From Alphaproteobacteria bacterium (GTDB lineage Bacteria > Pseudomonadota > Alphaproteobacteria > Caulobacterales > Caulobacteraceae): 64,000 bases of DNA. This document shows positions 1-9,925 of the stretch, piece after piece. The DNA is taken from contig JAHKAM010000021.1 in NCBI GenBank assembly GCA_018826515.1, forward strand, positions 1-64,000. The letters are read 5' to 3'. The notes below the pieces were generated by a model. It was not told where the DNA came from and made no database searches. It saw only the letters and a program-made list of their open reading frames with translations. A program made the translations under genes and the position numbers. How positions within the stretch are numbered: the first letter of the stretch is position 1; each line of letters begins with the position of its first letter.

Positions 1-439
1 CAATATCGCCAGCCCGCCGCCTGTGGATGCAGCGCCGCCCGTCGCCTCCACAGCCGGGCTCGACTGGCCGGTGCGCGGCGACATCCTGCGGCGGTTCGGT
101 CCGGTGGGACTGGGCGAGCGCAACAACGGGGTCAATATCGGCGCGCCCCAGGGTGAGGAAGTCCGTGCGGCGGCGGCCGGACGGGTCGGCTATGTCGGCG
201 ACGACCTGGCCGGGCAGGGGCTGACGGTGCTGATCGTGCATCGCGACGGCTGGCGCTCGGTCTATGGCCACCTGGGCTCGGCGACGGTGCGGGACGGCGA
301 CGACATCCGCGCGGGACAGCAGATCGGCACGGTGGGGAACACCGCCGGCGACGGGCGACCCTCGATCCATTTCGAGACCTGGCGGATGCGCGGCGACCAG
401 CCGGTGGCCGTCGATCCACTGACCGTGTTGCCGCGATAG
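1..439 (+). CDS. M23 family metallopeptidase, C-terminal part (5' truncated by window)
   Basis: Frame open from window start; NNGVNIGAPQGEEVRAAAAGRVGYVG...VYGHL...IHFETWR matches the M23/LytM fold. Confidence 0.85.
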   Translation, partial: NIASPPPVDAAPPVASTAGLDWPVRGDILRRFGPVGLGERNNGVNIGAPQGEEVRAAAAGRVGYVGDDLAGQGLTVLIVHRDGWRSVYGHLGSATVRDGDDIRAGQQIGTVGNTAGDGRPSIHFETWRMRGDQPVAVDPLTVLPR

Positions 440-444
440 CGCTT

Positions 445-588
445 CTCCCTCCCCCGAAGTGGGGAGGGACAGCCAGAGCGGAGCGACGGCAGGGTGGGGG
501 AGGGCGAACCTGCCGCGGTCGGTGCTTGTGGCTGCAATGCCCCACCCCGATCGCTGCGCGATCGTCCCTCCCCATGAAGGGGAGGGGG
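445..588. repeat. Intergenic inverted-repeat element with G/C-rich palindromic ends
   Basis: Left arm GGGGAGGGAC...GGGTGGGG and right arm CCCCACCC...GTCCCTCCCC are inverted; terminal palindromes CCTCCCCcgaagtGGGGAGG and CCCTCCCCatgaaGGGGAGGG. Confidence 0.8.
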
Positions 589-680
589 AACGCGTTGCAT
601 TGTGACGCGGCGCACCCTAGTTTCCGCGCCTCATTTTCAAGGGCCGCATCTGGCGGCTCAAGACGTTTGCGGAGACTGTC

Positions 681-998
681 GTGGCGGAACTTATGGCGGG
701 GCCTTTCGGCACCCTGATCTTCTTTGTCCCCGTTATCATCCTGTTCTACTTCATGCTGATCCGCCCGCAGCAGAAGGCGATGAAGGCCCATCAGGCGCTG
801 GTCGCCGGCCTCAAGCGCGGCGACACCGTCGTGATGTCCAGCGGCATGATCGGCAAGGTGACCCGGGTCGAGAACGACGAGGCCATGGTCGAGATCGCCC
901 AGGGCGTGAACGTCCGCGTGGTCAAGCAGATGATCACCCAGGTGCGCGACCGCACCGGCGTGGCCGCCAACGACACCAAGACCATCGCCAAGTCCTGA
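681..998 (+). CDS. yajC: Preprotein translocase subunit YajC
   Basis: One TM, FYFMLIRPQQKAMKAHQALVAGLKRGDTVVMSSGMIGKV; directly before secD. Confidence 0.96.
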   Translation: MAELMAGPFGTLIFFVPVIILFYFMLIRPQQKAMKAHQALVAGLKRGDTVVMSSGMIGKVTRVENDEAMVEIAQGVNVRVVKQMITQVRDRTGVAANDTKTIAKS

Positions 999-1028
999 CG
1001 CCGAACTGAAAGGTCAGGGAACGCTCCC

Positions 1029-2618
1029 ATGGTTCAGATGTCCCGCTGGAAGGTCATCCTTCTCGCCCTGTCGCTCGTGCTCGGGCTGTTGTTTTCCTAC
1101 GCCAACGCCCTGACGCCGGCGCAGCGGGACGCCCTGCCCGGATGGCTGCCCAAGCCGACCCTGAACCTCGGCCTCGACCTGCAGGGCGGATCGTATCTGC
1201 TGCTGCAGGTCGATGTCGCCGCCATGCGCGAGAAGCGGATCACCAACCTCAGCGAGGACGCGCGCCAGACGCTGGCGGAAGCCCAGATCGCCGTGGCCGG
1301 GATCGTCCGGGACGGCAACGGGGTGGTCGTCACCCTGAGCAATCCCGTCCAGATGGAGCCGGCCGTCACCGCCATGCGCAACCTGCTGGGCGGCGGCATG
1401 GCTGTGGCCTCCGACCGGACCGTGACCCGCCAGGGCGACAACCGCATCCGCTACGCCTTCACCGACGCCGCGGTCACCGCCATGGGCCCGACCGCCGTCG
1501 ACCAGTCGATCGAGGTGGTGCGCCGCCGGATCGACAGCCTCGGCACCCGTGAACCCTCGATCACCCGCCAGGGCGCAGAGCGGATCGTGGTCCAGGCGCC
1601 GGGCGAGAGCGACCCGACCGAACTGGAGCGGGTCATCGGCCAGACGGCCCAGCTGACCTTCCAGATGGTCGATGTCGACAACTCGATCCAGGAAGCCCTG
1701 GCCGGGGCGGTCCCGCCCGACGCCGAACTGCTGATGGGCGAGGACGGCACCCCCTATCTGGTCAAGCGCCGGGTCATCGTCTCGGGCGAGAACCTGGTCG
1801 ACGCCAACGTCACCACGGACCAGAGCAACCAGCCGGCGATCGGCTTCCGCTTCGACGGCCAGGGCGCGCGGCGCTTCGGCGAGACGACGGCGAACAACAT
1901 CGGCCGGCCCTTCGCCATCATCCTCGACGGCCGGGTGATCTCGGCCCCGCGGATCAACAGCGCCATCACCGGCGGCAGCGGCATCATTGAGGGCAGTTTC
2001 ACCATCGCCTCGGCCTCGGAGCTGGTGAACCTGCTGAACGGCGGCTCCCTGCCGGCGCCGCTGACGGTCGAGGAGCGCCGCAGCGTGACGGCGTCGCTGG
2101 GCGCCGACGCCGTGCGCGCCGGTCAGCTGGCCACGATGATCGCCTTCCTCGGCGTGCTGGTGTTCATGATCCTGTCCTACGGCGGTCTGTTCGGCGGAAT
2201 TTCGGTGATCGCCCTGCTGCTGAACGGGCTGCTGATCATCGCCGCCATGTCGATCACCGGCGCGACGCTGACGCTTCCCGGCATCGCGGGCCTGATCCTG
2301 ACCCTGGCCATGGCGGTGGACGCCAACGTCCTGATCTATGAGCGAATGCGCGACGAGGCCAACAGCGGACGGTCGCCGATCGCGGCGATGGACGCGGGCT
2401 TCAACCGGGCCATCGTGACCATCATCGACGCCAACCTGACCACCATCCTGGCGGCGCTGATCATGTTCAACTTCGGCGCCGGGCCGGTGCGCGGCTTCGC
2501 CTGGACCCTGTCGATCGGGGTGGTGACCTCGGTGTTCACCGCCGTGCTGGTCACCCAGGTCCTGCTCGTCGTCTGGTTCCGCCTGCGGCGGCCCAAAAAA
2601 CTGCCGATTGCCTGGTGA
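1029..2618 (+). CDS. secD: Protein translocase subunit SecD
   Basis: LGLDLQGGSYLLLQVD, VRRRIDSLGTREPSI, AMAVDANVLIYERMRDE motifs. Confidence 0.98.
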   Translation: MVQMSRWKVILLALSLVLGLLFSYANALTPAQRDALPGWLPKPTLNLGLDLQGGSYLLLQVDVAAMREKRITNLSEDARQTLAEAQIAVAGIVRDGNGVVVTLSNPVQMEPAVTAMRNLLGGGMAVASDRTVTRQGDNRIRYAFTDAAVTAMGPTAVDQSIEVVRRRIDSLGTREPSITRQGAERIVVQAPGESDPTELERVIGQTAQLTFQMVDVDNSIQEALAGAVPPDAELLMGEDGTPYLVKRRVIVSGENLVDANVTTDQSNQPAIGFRFDGQGARRFGETTANNIGRPFAIILDGRVISAPRINSAITGGSGIIEGSFTIASASELVNLLNGGSLPAPLTVEERRSVTASLGADAVRAGQLATMIAFLGVLVFMILSYGGLFGGISVIALLLNGLLIIAAMSITGATLTLPGIAGLILTLAMAVDANVLIYERMRDEANSGRSPIAAMDAGFNRAIVTIIDANLTTILAALIMFNFGAGPVRGFAWTLSIGVVTSVFTAVLVTQVLLVVWFRLRRPKKLPIAW

Positions 2619-2626
2619 GGTCGCCC

Positions 2627-3631
2627 ATGTCGAAATTCTGGCCCCTCATCAAACTGTTGCCGACCCGGACGAATTTCAAATTCGTCAAGTACGCCCGACT
2701 GTTCGGCGCCCTTTCGGTCCTGCTGGTGATCGGATCGATCTTCTTCACCGTCTGGCCGGCCGACAACAAATGCGGCGGACTGACCTGCGGCGTCGACTTC
2801 CTCGGCGGCAATCTGATCGAGATGTCGACGGAGCCGGAGCCGGTCGATCTCGCCGAGATCCGCGCCAGCCTGAACGCCATGGGCGTGCCCGACGCCCAGG
2901 TGCAGAGCTATTCGGTTCCGGGCACCGACCCGACCGGCCGCTATCACGCCATGGCCAAGTTCGGGAACATCGAGGGCGTCAACGCCGCCGACACCATCAA
3001 CCAGGTCAAGGCCGGTCTGACCCGTGATCTGGGCCCGCAGGTCGAGTTCACCCGGACCGAGGCCGTCGGCGCCGCCGTGTCGAGCGAACTGCTGACCAAT
3101 GGCGTCATGGCCCTGGCCGTCGCGATCATCATGATGATGGTCTACATCTGGTTCCGCTTCGAATGGCAGTTCGGCCTCGGGGCGGTGATCGGCCTGTTCC
3201 ACGACGTGATCCTGACCTTCGGGCTGTTCGCCGTGACCGGGATGGAATTCAGCCTGACCGCGGTGGCCTCGGTCCTGACGGTGATCGGCTATTCGATGAA
3301 CGACACCGTCGTCGTCTACGACCGCATTCGTGAGAACCTGCGGAAGTACAAGAAGATGCCGCTGGGCGAGCTGATCGACCTGTCGCTCAACGAAACCCTG
3401 TCGCGGACGATCATGACCGGGGTCACGGCCCTGTTCGCCCTCGGCGTGCTGGCCTTCCTGGGCGGCGGGCCGCTGCAGCCGTTCGCCATCGCCCTGATCT
3501 TCGGCATCGTCGTCGGCACCTATTCCTCGGTCTATGTCGCCGCGCCGGTCCTGCTGCTGTGGGGCGTCAAGCGCGGGGCCAAGGACGAGGACGCCAAGCC
3601 GATCAAACTGGGGATGGCGTCGCGGCCGTAG
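2627..3631 (+). CDS. secF: Protein translocase subunit SecF (start moved to internal ATG)
   Basis: GVDFLGGN, YSMNDTVVVYDRIRENLRK motifs; follows secD. Confidence 0.97.
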   Translation: MSKFWPLIKLLPTRTNFKFVKYARLFGALSVLLVIGSIFFTVWPADNKCGGLTCGVDFLGGNLIEMSTEPEPVDLAEIRASLNAMGVPDAQVQSYSVPGTDPTGRYHAMAKFGNIEGVNAADTINQVKAGLTRDLGPQVEFTRTEAVGAAVSSELLTNGVMALAVAIIMMMVYIWFRFEWQFGLGAVIGLFHDVILTFGLFAVTGMEFSLTAVASVLTVIGYSMNDTVVVYDRIRENLRKYKKMPLGELIDLSLNETLSRTIMTGVTALFALGVLAFLGGGPLQPFAIALIFGIVVGTYSSVYVAAPVLLLWGVKRGAKDEDAKPIKLGMASRP

Positions 3632-3634
3632 GCC

Positions 3635-3697
<63 letters not shown>

Positions 3698-3761
3698 GTT
3701 GGCCGACGCCGGTGCGATGGCGCGGTAAGCGCCGCCCTTCCGCTGACGGATGTGCGGCAGC

Positions 3762-3782
3762 CACTAACCACTAATCACTAAT
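3762..3782. repeat. Inverted copies of the heptad repeat (CACTAAC CACTAAT CACTAAT)
   Basis: Reverse complement of GTTAGTG/ATTAGTG units, 64 bp downstream of the tandem array. Confidence 0.9.
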
Positions 3783-3801
3783 CACCCGACCACCCCGACC
3801 G

Positions 3802-4488
3802 TTGGCCGACGTCGCCGCCGCGTCTACAGTGCCGCTTCAACGAATCGCCCGGGGAGGGGCGGCTGCCATGTTCGCCAAACTGCTCTCTAACTTTCGCACC
3901 ACCTTCCTGCTGAGCATCGTGCTCGCGGGGGTGATGATCCTCGCCTTCGGACAGGTGTCGGGCGGCTTCGGCGAGCTGTTCTGGCAGGCGGTCCTGCGCT
4001 GGGTCCACGTCGTGGCCGGCATCCTGTGGATCGGCCTGCTGTACTATTTCAACTTCGTCCAGATCCGGGTCATGCCGTCGATCCCGGCCGAGCTCAAGCC
4101 CGCCATCGGCAAACATATCGCGCCCGAGGCCCTGTTCTGGTTCCGCTGGTCGGCGCTGGTGACGGTGCTGGCGGGTCTCGGGGTCATGTTGGCGCGCGGG
4201 CACGCCTATTCGGCCGAGGTTCTGAGCTTCGGCCTGGCCCAGGGGCTGACCGAGGACCAGAAGGGCTTCACCCTGATGGGGATCGGCATCTGGCTGGCGA
4301 TCATCATGTTCCTCAATGTCTGGGGGATCATCTGGCCGAACCAGAAGCGGGCGCTGGGCATCGTGGTCGTGGACGACGCCGCCAAGGCGAAGGCCGCCCG
4401 GATCGCCATGCTGGGCAGCCGGACGAACCTGCTGCTGTCGCTGCCGATGCTGACCTCGATGGCGATGTACCAGACGCTGTTTGGCTGA
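3802..4488 (+). CDS. Urate hydroxylase PuuD-like/DUF989-type integral membrane protein
   Basis: Multiple TM; RWVHVVAGILWIGLLYYFNFVQIRVMP; WGIIWPNQKRALG. ATG at 3868 is an alternative start. Confidence 0.75.
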   Translation: MADVAAASTVPLQRIARGGAAAMFAKLLSNFRTTFLLSIVLAGVMILAFGQVSGGFGELFWQAVLRWVHVVAGILWIGLLYYFNFVQIRVMPSIPAELKPAIGKHIAPEALFWFRWSALVTVLAGLGVMLARGHAYSAEVLSFGLAQGLTEDQKGFTLMGIGIWLAIIMFLNVWGIIWPNQKRALGIVVVDDAAKAKAARIAMLGSRTNLLLSLPMLTSMAMYQTLFG

Positions 4489-4494
4489 CAGAGG

Positions 4495-5130
4495 ATGCGC
4501 GTAGCCGACGCCGGCCTGAGTCGCCTCGCCTTCGGCGTGATCGTGCTCGGTTTGGCGGTCTTGCTCGCGGCCGTCGTTTGGGGCGGGTCTGTCTATCCGG
4601 GCTATGACCACTCGCGCCAGTTCATGAGCGAGTTGGGCGCGACCGGGGCCGTGACCGCGTCGAGCGTGAATACATGGGGCTATATCCCCAATGGGCTGTT
4701 CGTCGCCACCTTCTGCCTGCTGGCCACATGGATCCTGAGACGCAGCCCTCTCGCCGTCGTGGCCTGCCTGCTCCTGGCCGCAAACGGCGTCGGCATGGCG
4801 GGGGCCGGCGTCTATCCTTGTGACTTCGAGTGCAGCCGGTCAGACCCGTCGGCAGCCGCCGAACTGCACGACCTGTTCGGGGGGCTTGGCTATCTGTGCG
4901 CCATCCTCGGCGTGGGCCTGGCCAGCTTGTGGGCCCGGAAGAGCGACGCGCCGTGGCTGGCGCCGCTTGGCCTCGTTGTGCTGATCGTCAGCGTGATCGG
5001 TTTCTACGGCGTGGTCGCCGAGGTCGAACTGCGGGGCCTTTTCCAGCGCGCCATGGAGGCGGCTCTGGCTGTCTTCATGCTGGCCCTCGCCTGGGCGCTG
5101 ATGAAGGGCCTGCGAGCCAGCCGCCCGTGA
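4495..5130 (+). CDS. DUF998-type membrane protein
   Basis: PGYDHSRQFMSELGATGA and six-TM pattern. Confidence 0.75.
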   Translation: MRVADAGLSRLAFGVIVLGLAVLLAAVVWGGSVYPGYDHSRQFMSELGATGAVTASSVNTWGYIPNGLFVATFCLLATWILRRSPLAVVACLLLAANGVGMAGAGVYPCDFECSRSDPSAAAELHDLFGGLGYLCAILGVGLASLWARKSDAPWLAPLGLVVLIVSVIGFYGVVAEVELRGLFQRAMEAALAVFMLALAWALMKGLRASRP

Positions 5131-5756
5131 GCGAGGTCGATCTCGATCGCGACGTGCGGCAGGCCGATATCGACCGGTGGCTGTCCAGCCGGTTCGTGGC
5201 CGATGAGGGTCTGCGGGCGGACCTGATCGCCCTGTACGCCTTCGAGTCCGAGCTGATGGCCATTCCGGCGCGGGTGACCCAGCCCCTGCTGGCCGAGATG
5301 CGCTATGTCTGGTGGGGCGAGCAGATGGACGGGGTGTTCGCGGGCGTCGCGCGCACGGGCCATCCGGTGCTCGAGGCCCTGACCGATGTCGTCTCGCGCC
5401 ACGCTCTGCAGCGGGCCCCGTTCGACGCCTTGATCGAGGCCCACGTCGGCCGCGTGTATGGCGAGCCGCATGATCTGGACGCCTTCTATGTGGGACCGAT
5501 GCAGGCGGCGGTGAGGGTGCTGGCGGGGCCGGGACATGAGGCGGCGGTCGTCGAGGCGGGCCGGGTGCGGGGGCTGGCGCAGACGGGGCAAGCGGATCAG
5601 GCGAAGGCGCTGAAATCGGCGGCCAACCGTGCGCTGAAGGGGCTTCCCGTTGCGGCCTTCCCGGCGGTGGCGGCGGCGGCCCTGACCCGCCCGGACGCGC
5701 CGGAGTTCCTCAAGCGGCTGAGACTGGTGGCTGCTTCGCTGAGGGGGCGGATATAG
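5127..5756 (+). CDS. Squalene/phytoene synthase-family protein
   Basis: GTG start overlaps upstream stop (GTGA); ALYAFESELMAIPARVTQPLLAEMRYVWWGEQMD resembles squalene/phytoene synthase. Confidence 0.7.
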   Translation: MSEVDLDRDVRQADIDRWLSSRFVADEGLRADLIALYAFESELMAIPARVTQPLLAEMRYVWWGEQMDGVFAGVARTGHPVLEALTDVVSRHALQRAPFDALIEAHVGRVYGEPHDLDAFYVGPMQAAVRVLAGPGHEAAVVEAGRVRGLAQTGQADQAKALKSAANRALKGLPVAAFPAVAAAALTRPDAPEFLKRLRLVAASLRGRI

Positions 5757-5817
5757 TTCCGCGAACTGAAATGGGCGGTCGTCACCTTGCCTCCAGGCCT
5801 TGCTGGCCGCCGCGGTT

Positions 5818-6750
5818 TCAGCCGCGCGGCCACGCCGTGACGGCGTCGGGCCAGACCTGGCGGTTGGGCGAGCCCTCATAGGCCCATTGCAGGGTCCGGG
5901 CGACGGAGCGGGCGAGGCCGCGGGCCAGGGGCCGGGGCAGGCCGCCCGGCTGATCGTGCATGGCGCGGGCCCAGTCCGGCAGAAGGTCCATGCCGGCCTG
6001 CATGATCACGCCGGCGGCGAGGTCGACGGCCGGCGAACCGATCGTCTGGCGCATGACCATGGCGGCGACCTCATGGGTGCGGGCGTCGACGCGCAGTCGC
6101 GGGCGGAAGCTCTGGATCAGCGCCTCGGCCTCCGCGCGGGTGCGGGGGACGGGATCAGCGTGCAGCGCCTCGCCGACAATCGCTGTTTCGGCGAAATAGG
6201 CGTCCTGGTCGGCGAGGGTCATGGCCGGCTCGGCGTAACGGATCCAGGCGTCGAGGAAGCTGATCGTCTCGGTGACATGGACCCAGGCCAGCAGGTCGGG
6301 GTCGGAGACGCGATAGGCCGTTCCGTCGGGCAGGGTCCCGCCCAGCTTGCGGTGGATGCGATTGACCCGGTCGATGGCGGCGCGTCCCGCCTCAGCGTGG
6401 TCATAGGTGGTGACGGCGATGAATTTGGCCGTCCGGCGCAGGCGGCCATGCATGTCGGCGCGGAAGTCGGAGTGGTCCCAGACCCCGGCCAGCACCGCCG
6501 GATGCAGCATCTGCAGCAGCAGGCCGGAGACGCCGCCGATCATCATGGTGACGATGTCGCCATTGACCCGCCAGGCCACGGAGTCCGGCGCGAACAGGGC
6601 GTCGGCGCGACGCAGGGCCGGCCGCTCGCCGCGCTCGGCGTCGTTGAAGATGTCGGTGATCCGGCGGCGGATGGCGACCTTGGCGGGCTCGAGAGGAGAC
6701 GGCATTCGGGTTCCGGCTGATCGGGCGGGGGACGTTCGAGCGGATACCAT
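5818..6750 (-). CDS. Oxygenase MpaB family protein (DUF2236)
   Basis: SGLLLQMLHPAVLAGVWDHSDFRADMHGRLRRTAKFI...TYDHAEAGRAAIDRVNRIH...WVHVTETISFLDAW. Confidence 0.85.
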   Translation of the reverse strand: MVSARTSPARSAGTRMPSPLEPAKVAIRRRITDIFNDAERGERPALRRADALFAPDSVAWRVNGDIVTMMIGGVSGLLLQMLHPAVLAGVWDHSDFRADMHGRLRRTAKFIAVTTYDHAEAGRAAIDRVNRIHRKLGGTLPDGTAYRVSDPDLLAWVHVTETISFLDAWIRYAEPAMTLADQDAYFAETAIVGEALHADPVPRTRAEAEALIQSFRPRLRVDARTHEVAAMVMRQTIGSPAVDLAAGVIMQAGMDLLPDWARAMHDQPGGLPRPLARGLARSVARTLQWAYEGSPNRQVWPDAVTAWPRG

Positions 6751-6865
6751 GGATCTTCAGCCCCGGTACCCTCGCCGCGGTGCGGGGATGCCAGTCGGAT
6801 TGCGCTGGATCAACGACGGTTCCTGCGCAACCGTACAGCCTGATTCAATCCGGAGGAGTCCGCCC

Positions 6866-7408
6866 GTGAGCCTCGCCCCACCCAGCCCGTTGTCTCCGTC
6901 CTACAGCCGCCTGTCCGTCGCGCTGCACTGGCTGATGCTGTTCCTGCTGATCGCGGTCTATGCGGCGATCCTGCTGCGCGAGAACTATCCGCGCGGCAGC
7001 GAGATCCGCGAGGCGTTCAAGGCGTGGCATTTCAGCCTGGGGCTGATGGTGTTCGCCCTGGTCTGGGCGAGGTTGATCGCCCGCTGGACAGGCGGGACGC
7101 GCGCCCGACCTGTCGGGGGCGCGGCCTGGGCCGGCGCCCTGATGCATCTGGCGCTGTACGGATTCATGATCGCCATGCCCCTGCTTGGCTGGATCACCCT
7201 CAGCGCAGAGGGCGACCCCGTACGGCTGTTCGGTCTGGGCCTGCCGGCCCTGACCGGCCCCGACGAAATTCTCGCCGGGCGCACCGAGGAGATCCACGAG
7301 ACCCTGGGCACGGTCGGCTACTGGCTGGTGGGTCTGCACGCGGCGGCGGCCCTGTTCCACCACTATGTGCTGCGGGACGGGACGTTGCGGCGGATGATCA
7401 GGTGGTGA
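6866..7408 (+). CDS. Cytochrome b561 family protein
   Basis: YSRLSVALHWLMLFLLIAVYA; KAWHFSLGLMVFALVWARL; GYWLVGLHAAAALFHHYVLRDGTLRRM. Confidence 0.88.
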   Translation: MSLAPPSPLSPSYSRLSVALHWLMLFLLIAVYAAILLRENYPRGSEIREAFKAWHFSLGLMVFALVWARLIARWTGGTRARPVGGAAWAGALMHLALYGFMIAMPLLGWITLSAEGDPVRLFGLGLPALTGPDEILAGRTEEIHETLGTVGYWLVGLHAAAALFHHYVLRDGTLRRMIRW

Positions 7409-8815
7409 TCAGGCCGCCGTGTCGCGCCATGCCTTCAAGGCCTCCAGGGCCCGGACGCTCATCAGCCGCTTCTTGGCCCGGCCGCGTTCCTTCATCGGGA
7501 TCTTGACTCCGGCCTCGTCGACCTTGGGCGCTTCCAGCGGCGGCAGCAGGCCGTAGTTGATGTTCATCGGCTGGAATTTGGAGATGCCGCCGGGGCCATC
7601 GAGGTGGCCGCCGGTGATGTGCTCGACAAGGGCGCCCATGGCGGTGTGGACGGGCGGGGCCTCCAGCGGGCGGCCCAGCCGTTCGGCGGCGGCGAGGCGG
7701 CCGGTCAGCAGGCCCATGGCGGCGCTCTCGACATAGCCCTCGACGCCGGTGACCTGGCCGGCGAAGCGCAGGCGCGGCATGGCCCTCAGGCGCAGCTGGC
7801 GGTCCAGCAGTTTGGGGCTGTTGAGGAAGGTGTTGCGGTGCAGGCCGCCGAGACGGGCGAACTGGGCCTCGTGCAGGCCGGGGATCATGCGGAACACCTC
7901 GGCCTGGGCCCCGTGCTTCAGCTTGGTCTGGAAGCCGACCATGTTGAACAATGTGCCCAGGGCATTGTCCTGACGCAGCTGGACGATGGCGTGGGCCTTG
8001 ACCGTCGGATTGCGCGGATTGGTCAGGCCGACGGGCTTCATCGGGCCGTGGCGCAGGGTCTCGCGGCCGCGCTCGGCCATGACCTCGATGGGCAGGCAGC
8101 CGTCGAAATAGGGGACGTTCTCCCACTCCTTGAACTCGGCCTTGGGGCCGGACAGGAGCGCGTCGATGAAGGCCTCGTACTGGGCCTTGTTCATGGGACA
8201 GTTGACGTAGGCGGCGGCGTCGCCGCCCGGGCCTTCCTTGTCATAGCGCGACTGGCGCCAGGCGATGTCGAAATCGATGCTGTCGGCGTGGACGATGGGG
8301 GCGATGGCGTCGAAGAAGCTGAGGCTCTCCTCGCCGGTCAGGTCGAGGATGGCCGCGGCCAGGGCCGGGGAGGTCAGGGGGCCGGTGGCGACGATGACAT
8401 TGTCCCAGTCTTCGGGCGGCAGGCCGGCGATCTCCTCGCGGACGATGGAGACGAGAGGGTGGGCTTCCAGCTTCGCGGTCACCGCCTGGGAGAAGCCGTC
8501 GCGATCGACGGCCAGGGCGCCGCCGGCGGGCACCTGATGGGCGTCGCCGCAGGCCATGATGATGGAGTCGAGCGCCCGCATCTCGGCGTGCAGCAGGCCG
8601 ACGGCGTTGTGCTCCCAGTCGTCCGAACGGAAGGAGTTGGAACAGACCAGCTCGGCCAGACCGTCGGTGTGGTGGGCGTCGGTCTTCACGCCGGGCACGC
8701 CGCGCATTTCGTGCAGGATCACGGGCACACCGGCCTTGGCGATCTGCCAGGCGGCCTCGGAGCCGGCGAGGCCGCCGCCGATAACGTGGACGGGCTTGAT
8801 TTCAGGGGTGTTCAT
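7409..8815 (-). CDS. trmFO: Methylenetetrahydrofolate--tRNA-(uracil-5-)-methyltransferase TrmFO
   Basis: [56 protein letters not shown]. Confidence 0.97.
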   Translation of the reverse strand: MNTPEIKPVHVIGGGLAGSEAAWQIAKAGVPVILHEMRGVPGVKTDAHHTDGLAELVCSNSFRSDDWEHNAVGLLHAEMRALDSIIMACGDAHQVPAGGALAVDRDGFSQAVTAKLEAHPLVSIVREEIAGLPPEDWDNVIVATGPLTSPALAAAILDLTGEESLSFFDAIAPIVHADSIDFDIAWRQSRYDKEGPGGDAAAYVNCPMNKAQYEAFIDALLSGPKAEFKEWENVPYFDGCLPIEVMAERGRETLRHGPMKPVGLTNPRNPTVKAHAIVQLRQDNALGTLFNMVGFQTKLKHGAQAEVFRMIPGLHEAQFARLGGLHRNTFLNSPKLLDRQLRLRAMPRLRFAGQVTGVEGYVESAAMGLLTGRLAAAERLGRPLEAPPVHTAMGALVEHITGGHLDGPGGISKFQPMNINYGLLPPLEAPKVDEAGVKIPMKERGRAKKRLMSVRALEALKAWRDTAA

Positions 8816-8920
8816 GGCGGCCTTCTAGCCACGTCCGGCCGCTTCGTCAGCATCCGATAGCGATCCCGGTATGGCGCAGCTTGCGGGTAGAGGTATGATC
8901 CCCCGGCTTGGGAGGGCGAG

Positions 8921-9874
8921 ATGAAGCGATTTTCGATCATGGACGCGGCCGTGGAGCCGTTCCGTCTTGTGGGGCGGCGGCCGCTGGCCACCGTCATCTG
9001 GGGGCTGGTGATGCTGGCGCCGAGCCTGCTGGTGATCGGGGCGATGATCCCCCTGCTCGGCGGCATCTTCGCGGGCGGACTGGATCCCGCCGCGTTCGAG
9101 CCCGGCGCCGATCCCGAGGAAATGCTGTTCGGCGAGGACATGGCGGCGATGATGCAGTTCCAGATCTGGTCCAACCTGGCCCAGTTGCTCGGATTGCTGA
9201 GCCTGCTGCTCGTGACGACGGCGATCATCCGCGGCGTCCTTGCGGGCCGCAAGGGCGACGGCGCCTTCTTCCTGCGGGTCGGCATGGCCGAGCTGCAGGT
9301 GGCGGTCGTGGGCGTGGCGATCTTCATCGGCGTGATCTTCCTCGCGATCCTTGCGAGCCTGCTGGCGGTCGGCATCGGCTTCGCGGCCTGGCAGCTGGGC
9401 GATCCCTGGCGCTGGCTGCTCATTGTCGCCCTCGGGGTTTCGGTGGTTCTGGGCCTGATGCTCTTGTGGGGCCGCCTGTCCCTGCTGGCTCCGGCCTGTA
9501 TCCACTACGGGACCTTCGCCTTCGAGGAGGGCTGGAAGCTGGGCCGGGGCAAGACCTGGAGCCTGTTTGGCCTCGGGATCATCCTGTTCCTGATCGCGAT
9601 CCTGGTCGGCATCGCCTTCATGATCCTGTTCCTGATCGTCATGCTGGCCGTGAGCGGCGGGGTTTCGGTCACGGATCCGGAGGCGATCGAAGCCTGGGTC
9701 GAGGGCTTGCCGCAGCAGCCCGCCATGCTGGTGGGCATGGGCCTGGTGCTGTTGATCCCCATGGCGTGGCTGCAGGGCTTCTCGCAGACGTTGTTCACCG
9801 CGCCCTATGCCCATGTGGTGCGCACGCTGGCGACCCGCGACGAAGCGCCGGCGGTCACCGAGGAATTGCACTGA
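8921..9874 (+). CDS. Polytopic membrane protein, tandem paralogue 1
   Basis: Long hydrophobic ORF; N-terminus resembles the next ORF. Confidence 0.7.
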   Translation: MKRFSIMDAAVEPFRLVGRRPLATVIWGLVMLAPSLLVIGAMIPLLGGIFAGGLDPAAFEPGADPEEMLFGEDMAAMMQFQIWSNLAQLLGLLSLLLVTTAIIRGVLAGRKGDGAFFLRVGMAELQVAVVGVAIFIGVIFLAILASLLAVGIGFAAWQLGDPWRWLLIVALGVSVVLGLMLLWGRLSLLAPACIHYGTFAFEEGWKLGRGKTWSLFGLGIILFLIAILVGIAFMILFLIVMLAVSGGVSVTDPEAIEAWVEGLPQQPAMLVGMGLVLLIPMAWLQGFSQTLFTAPYAHVVRTLATRDEAPAVTEELH

Positions 9875-9925
9875 CAGAGGACCCGCCGCCGACTAGGCTG
9901 GCGCGAGATTCAAGGGGAGGGGACT

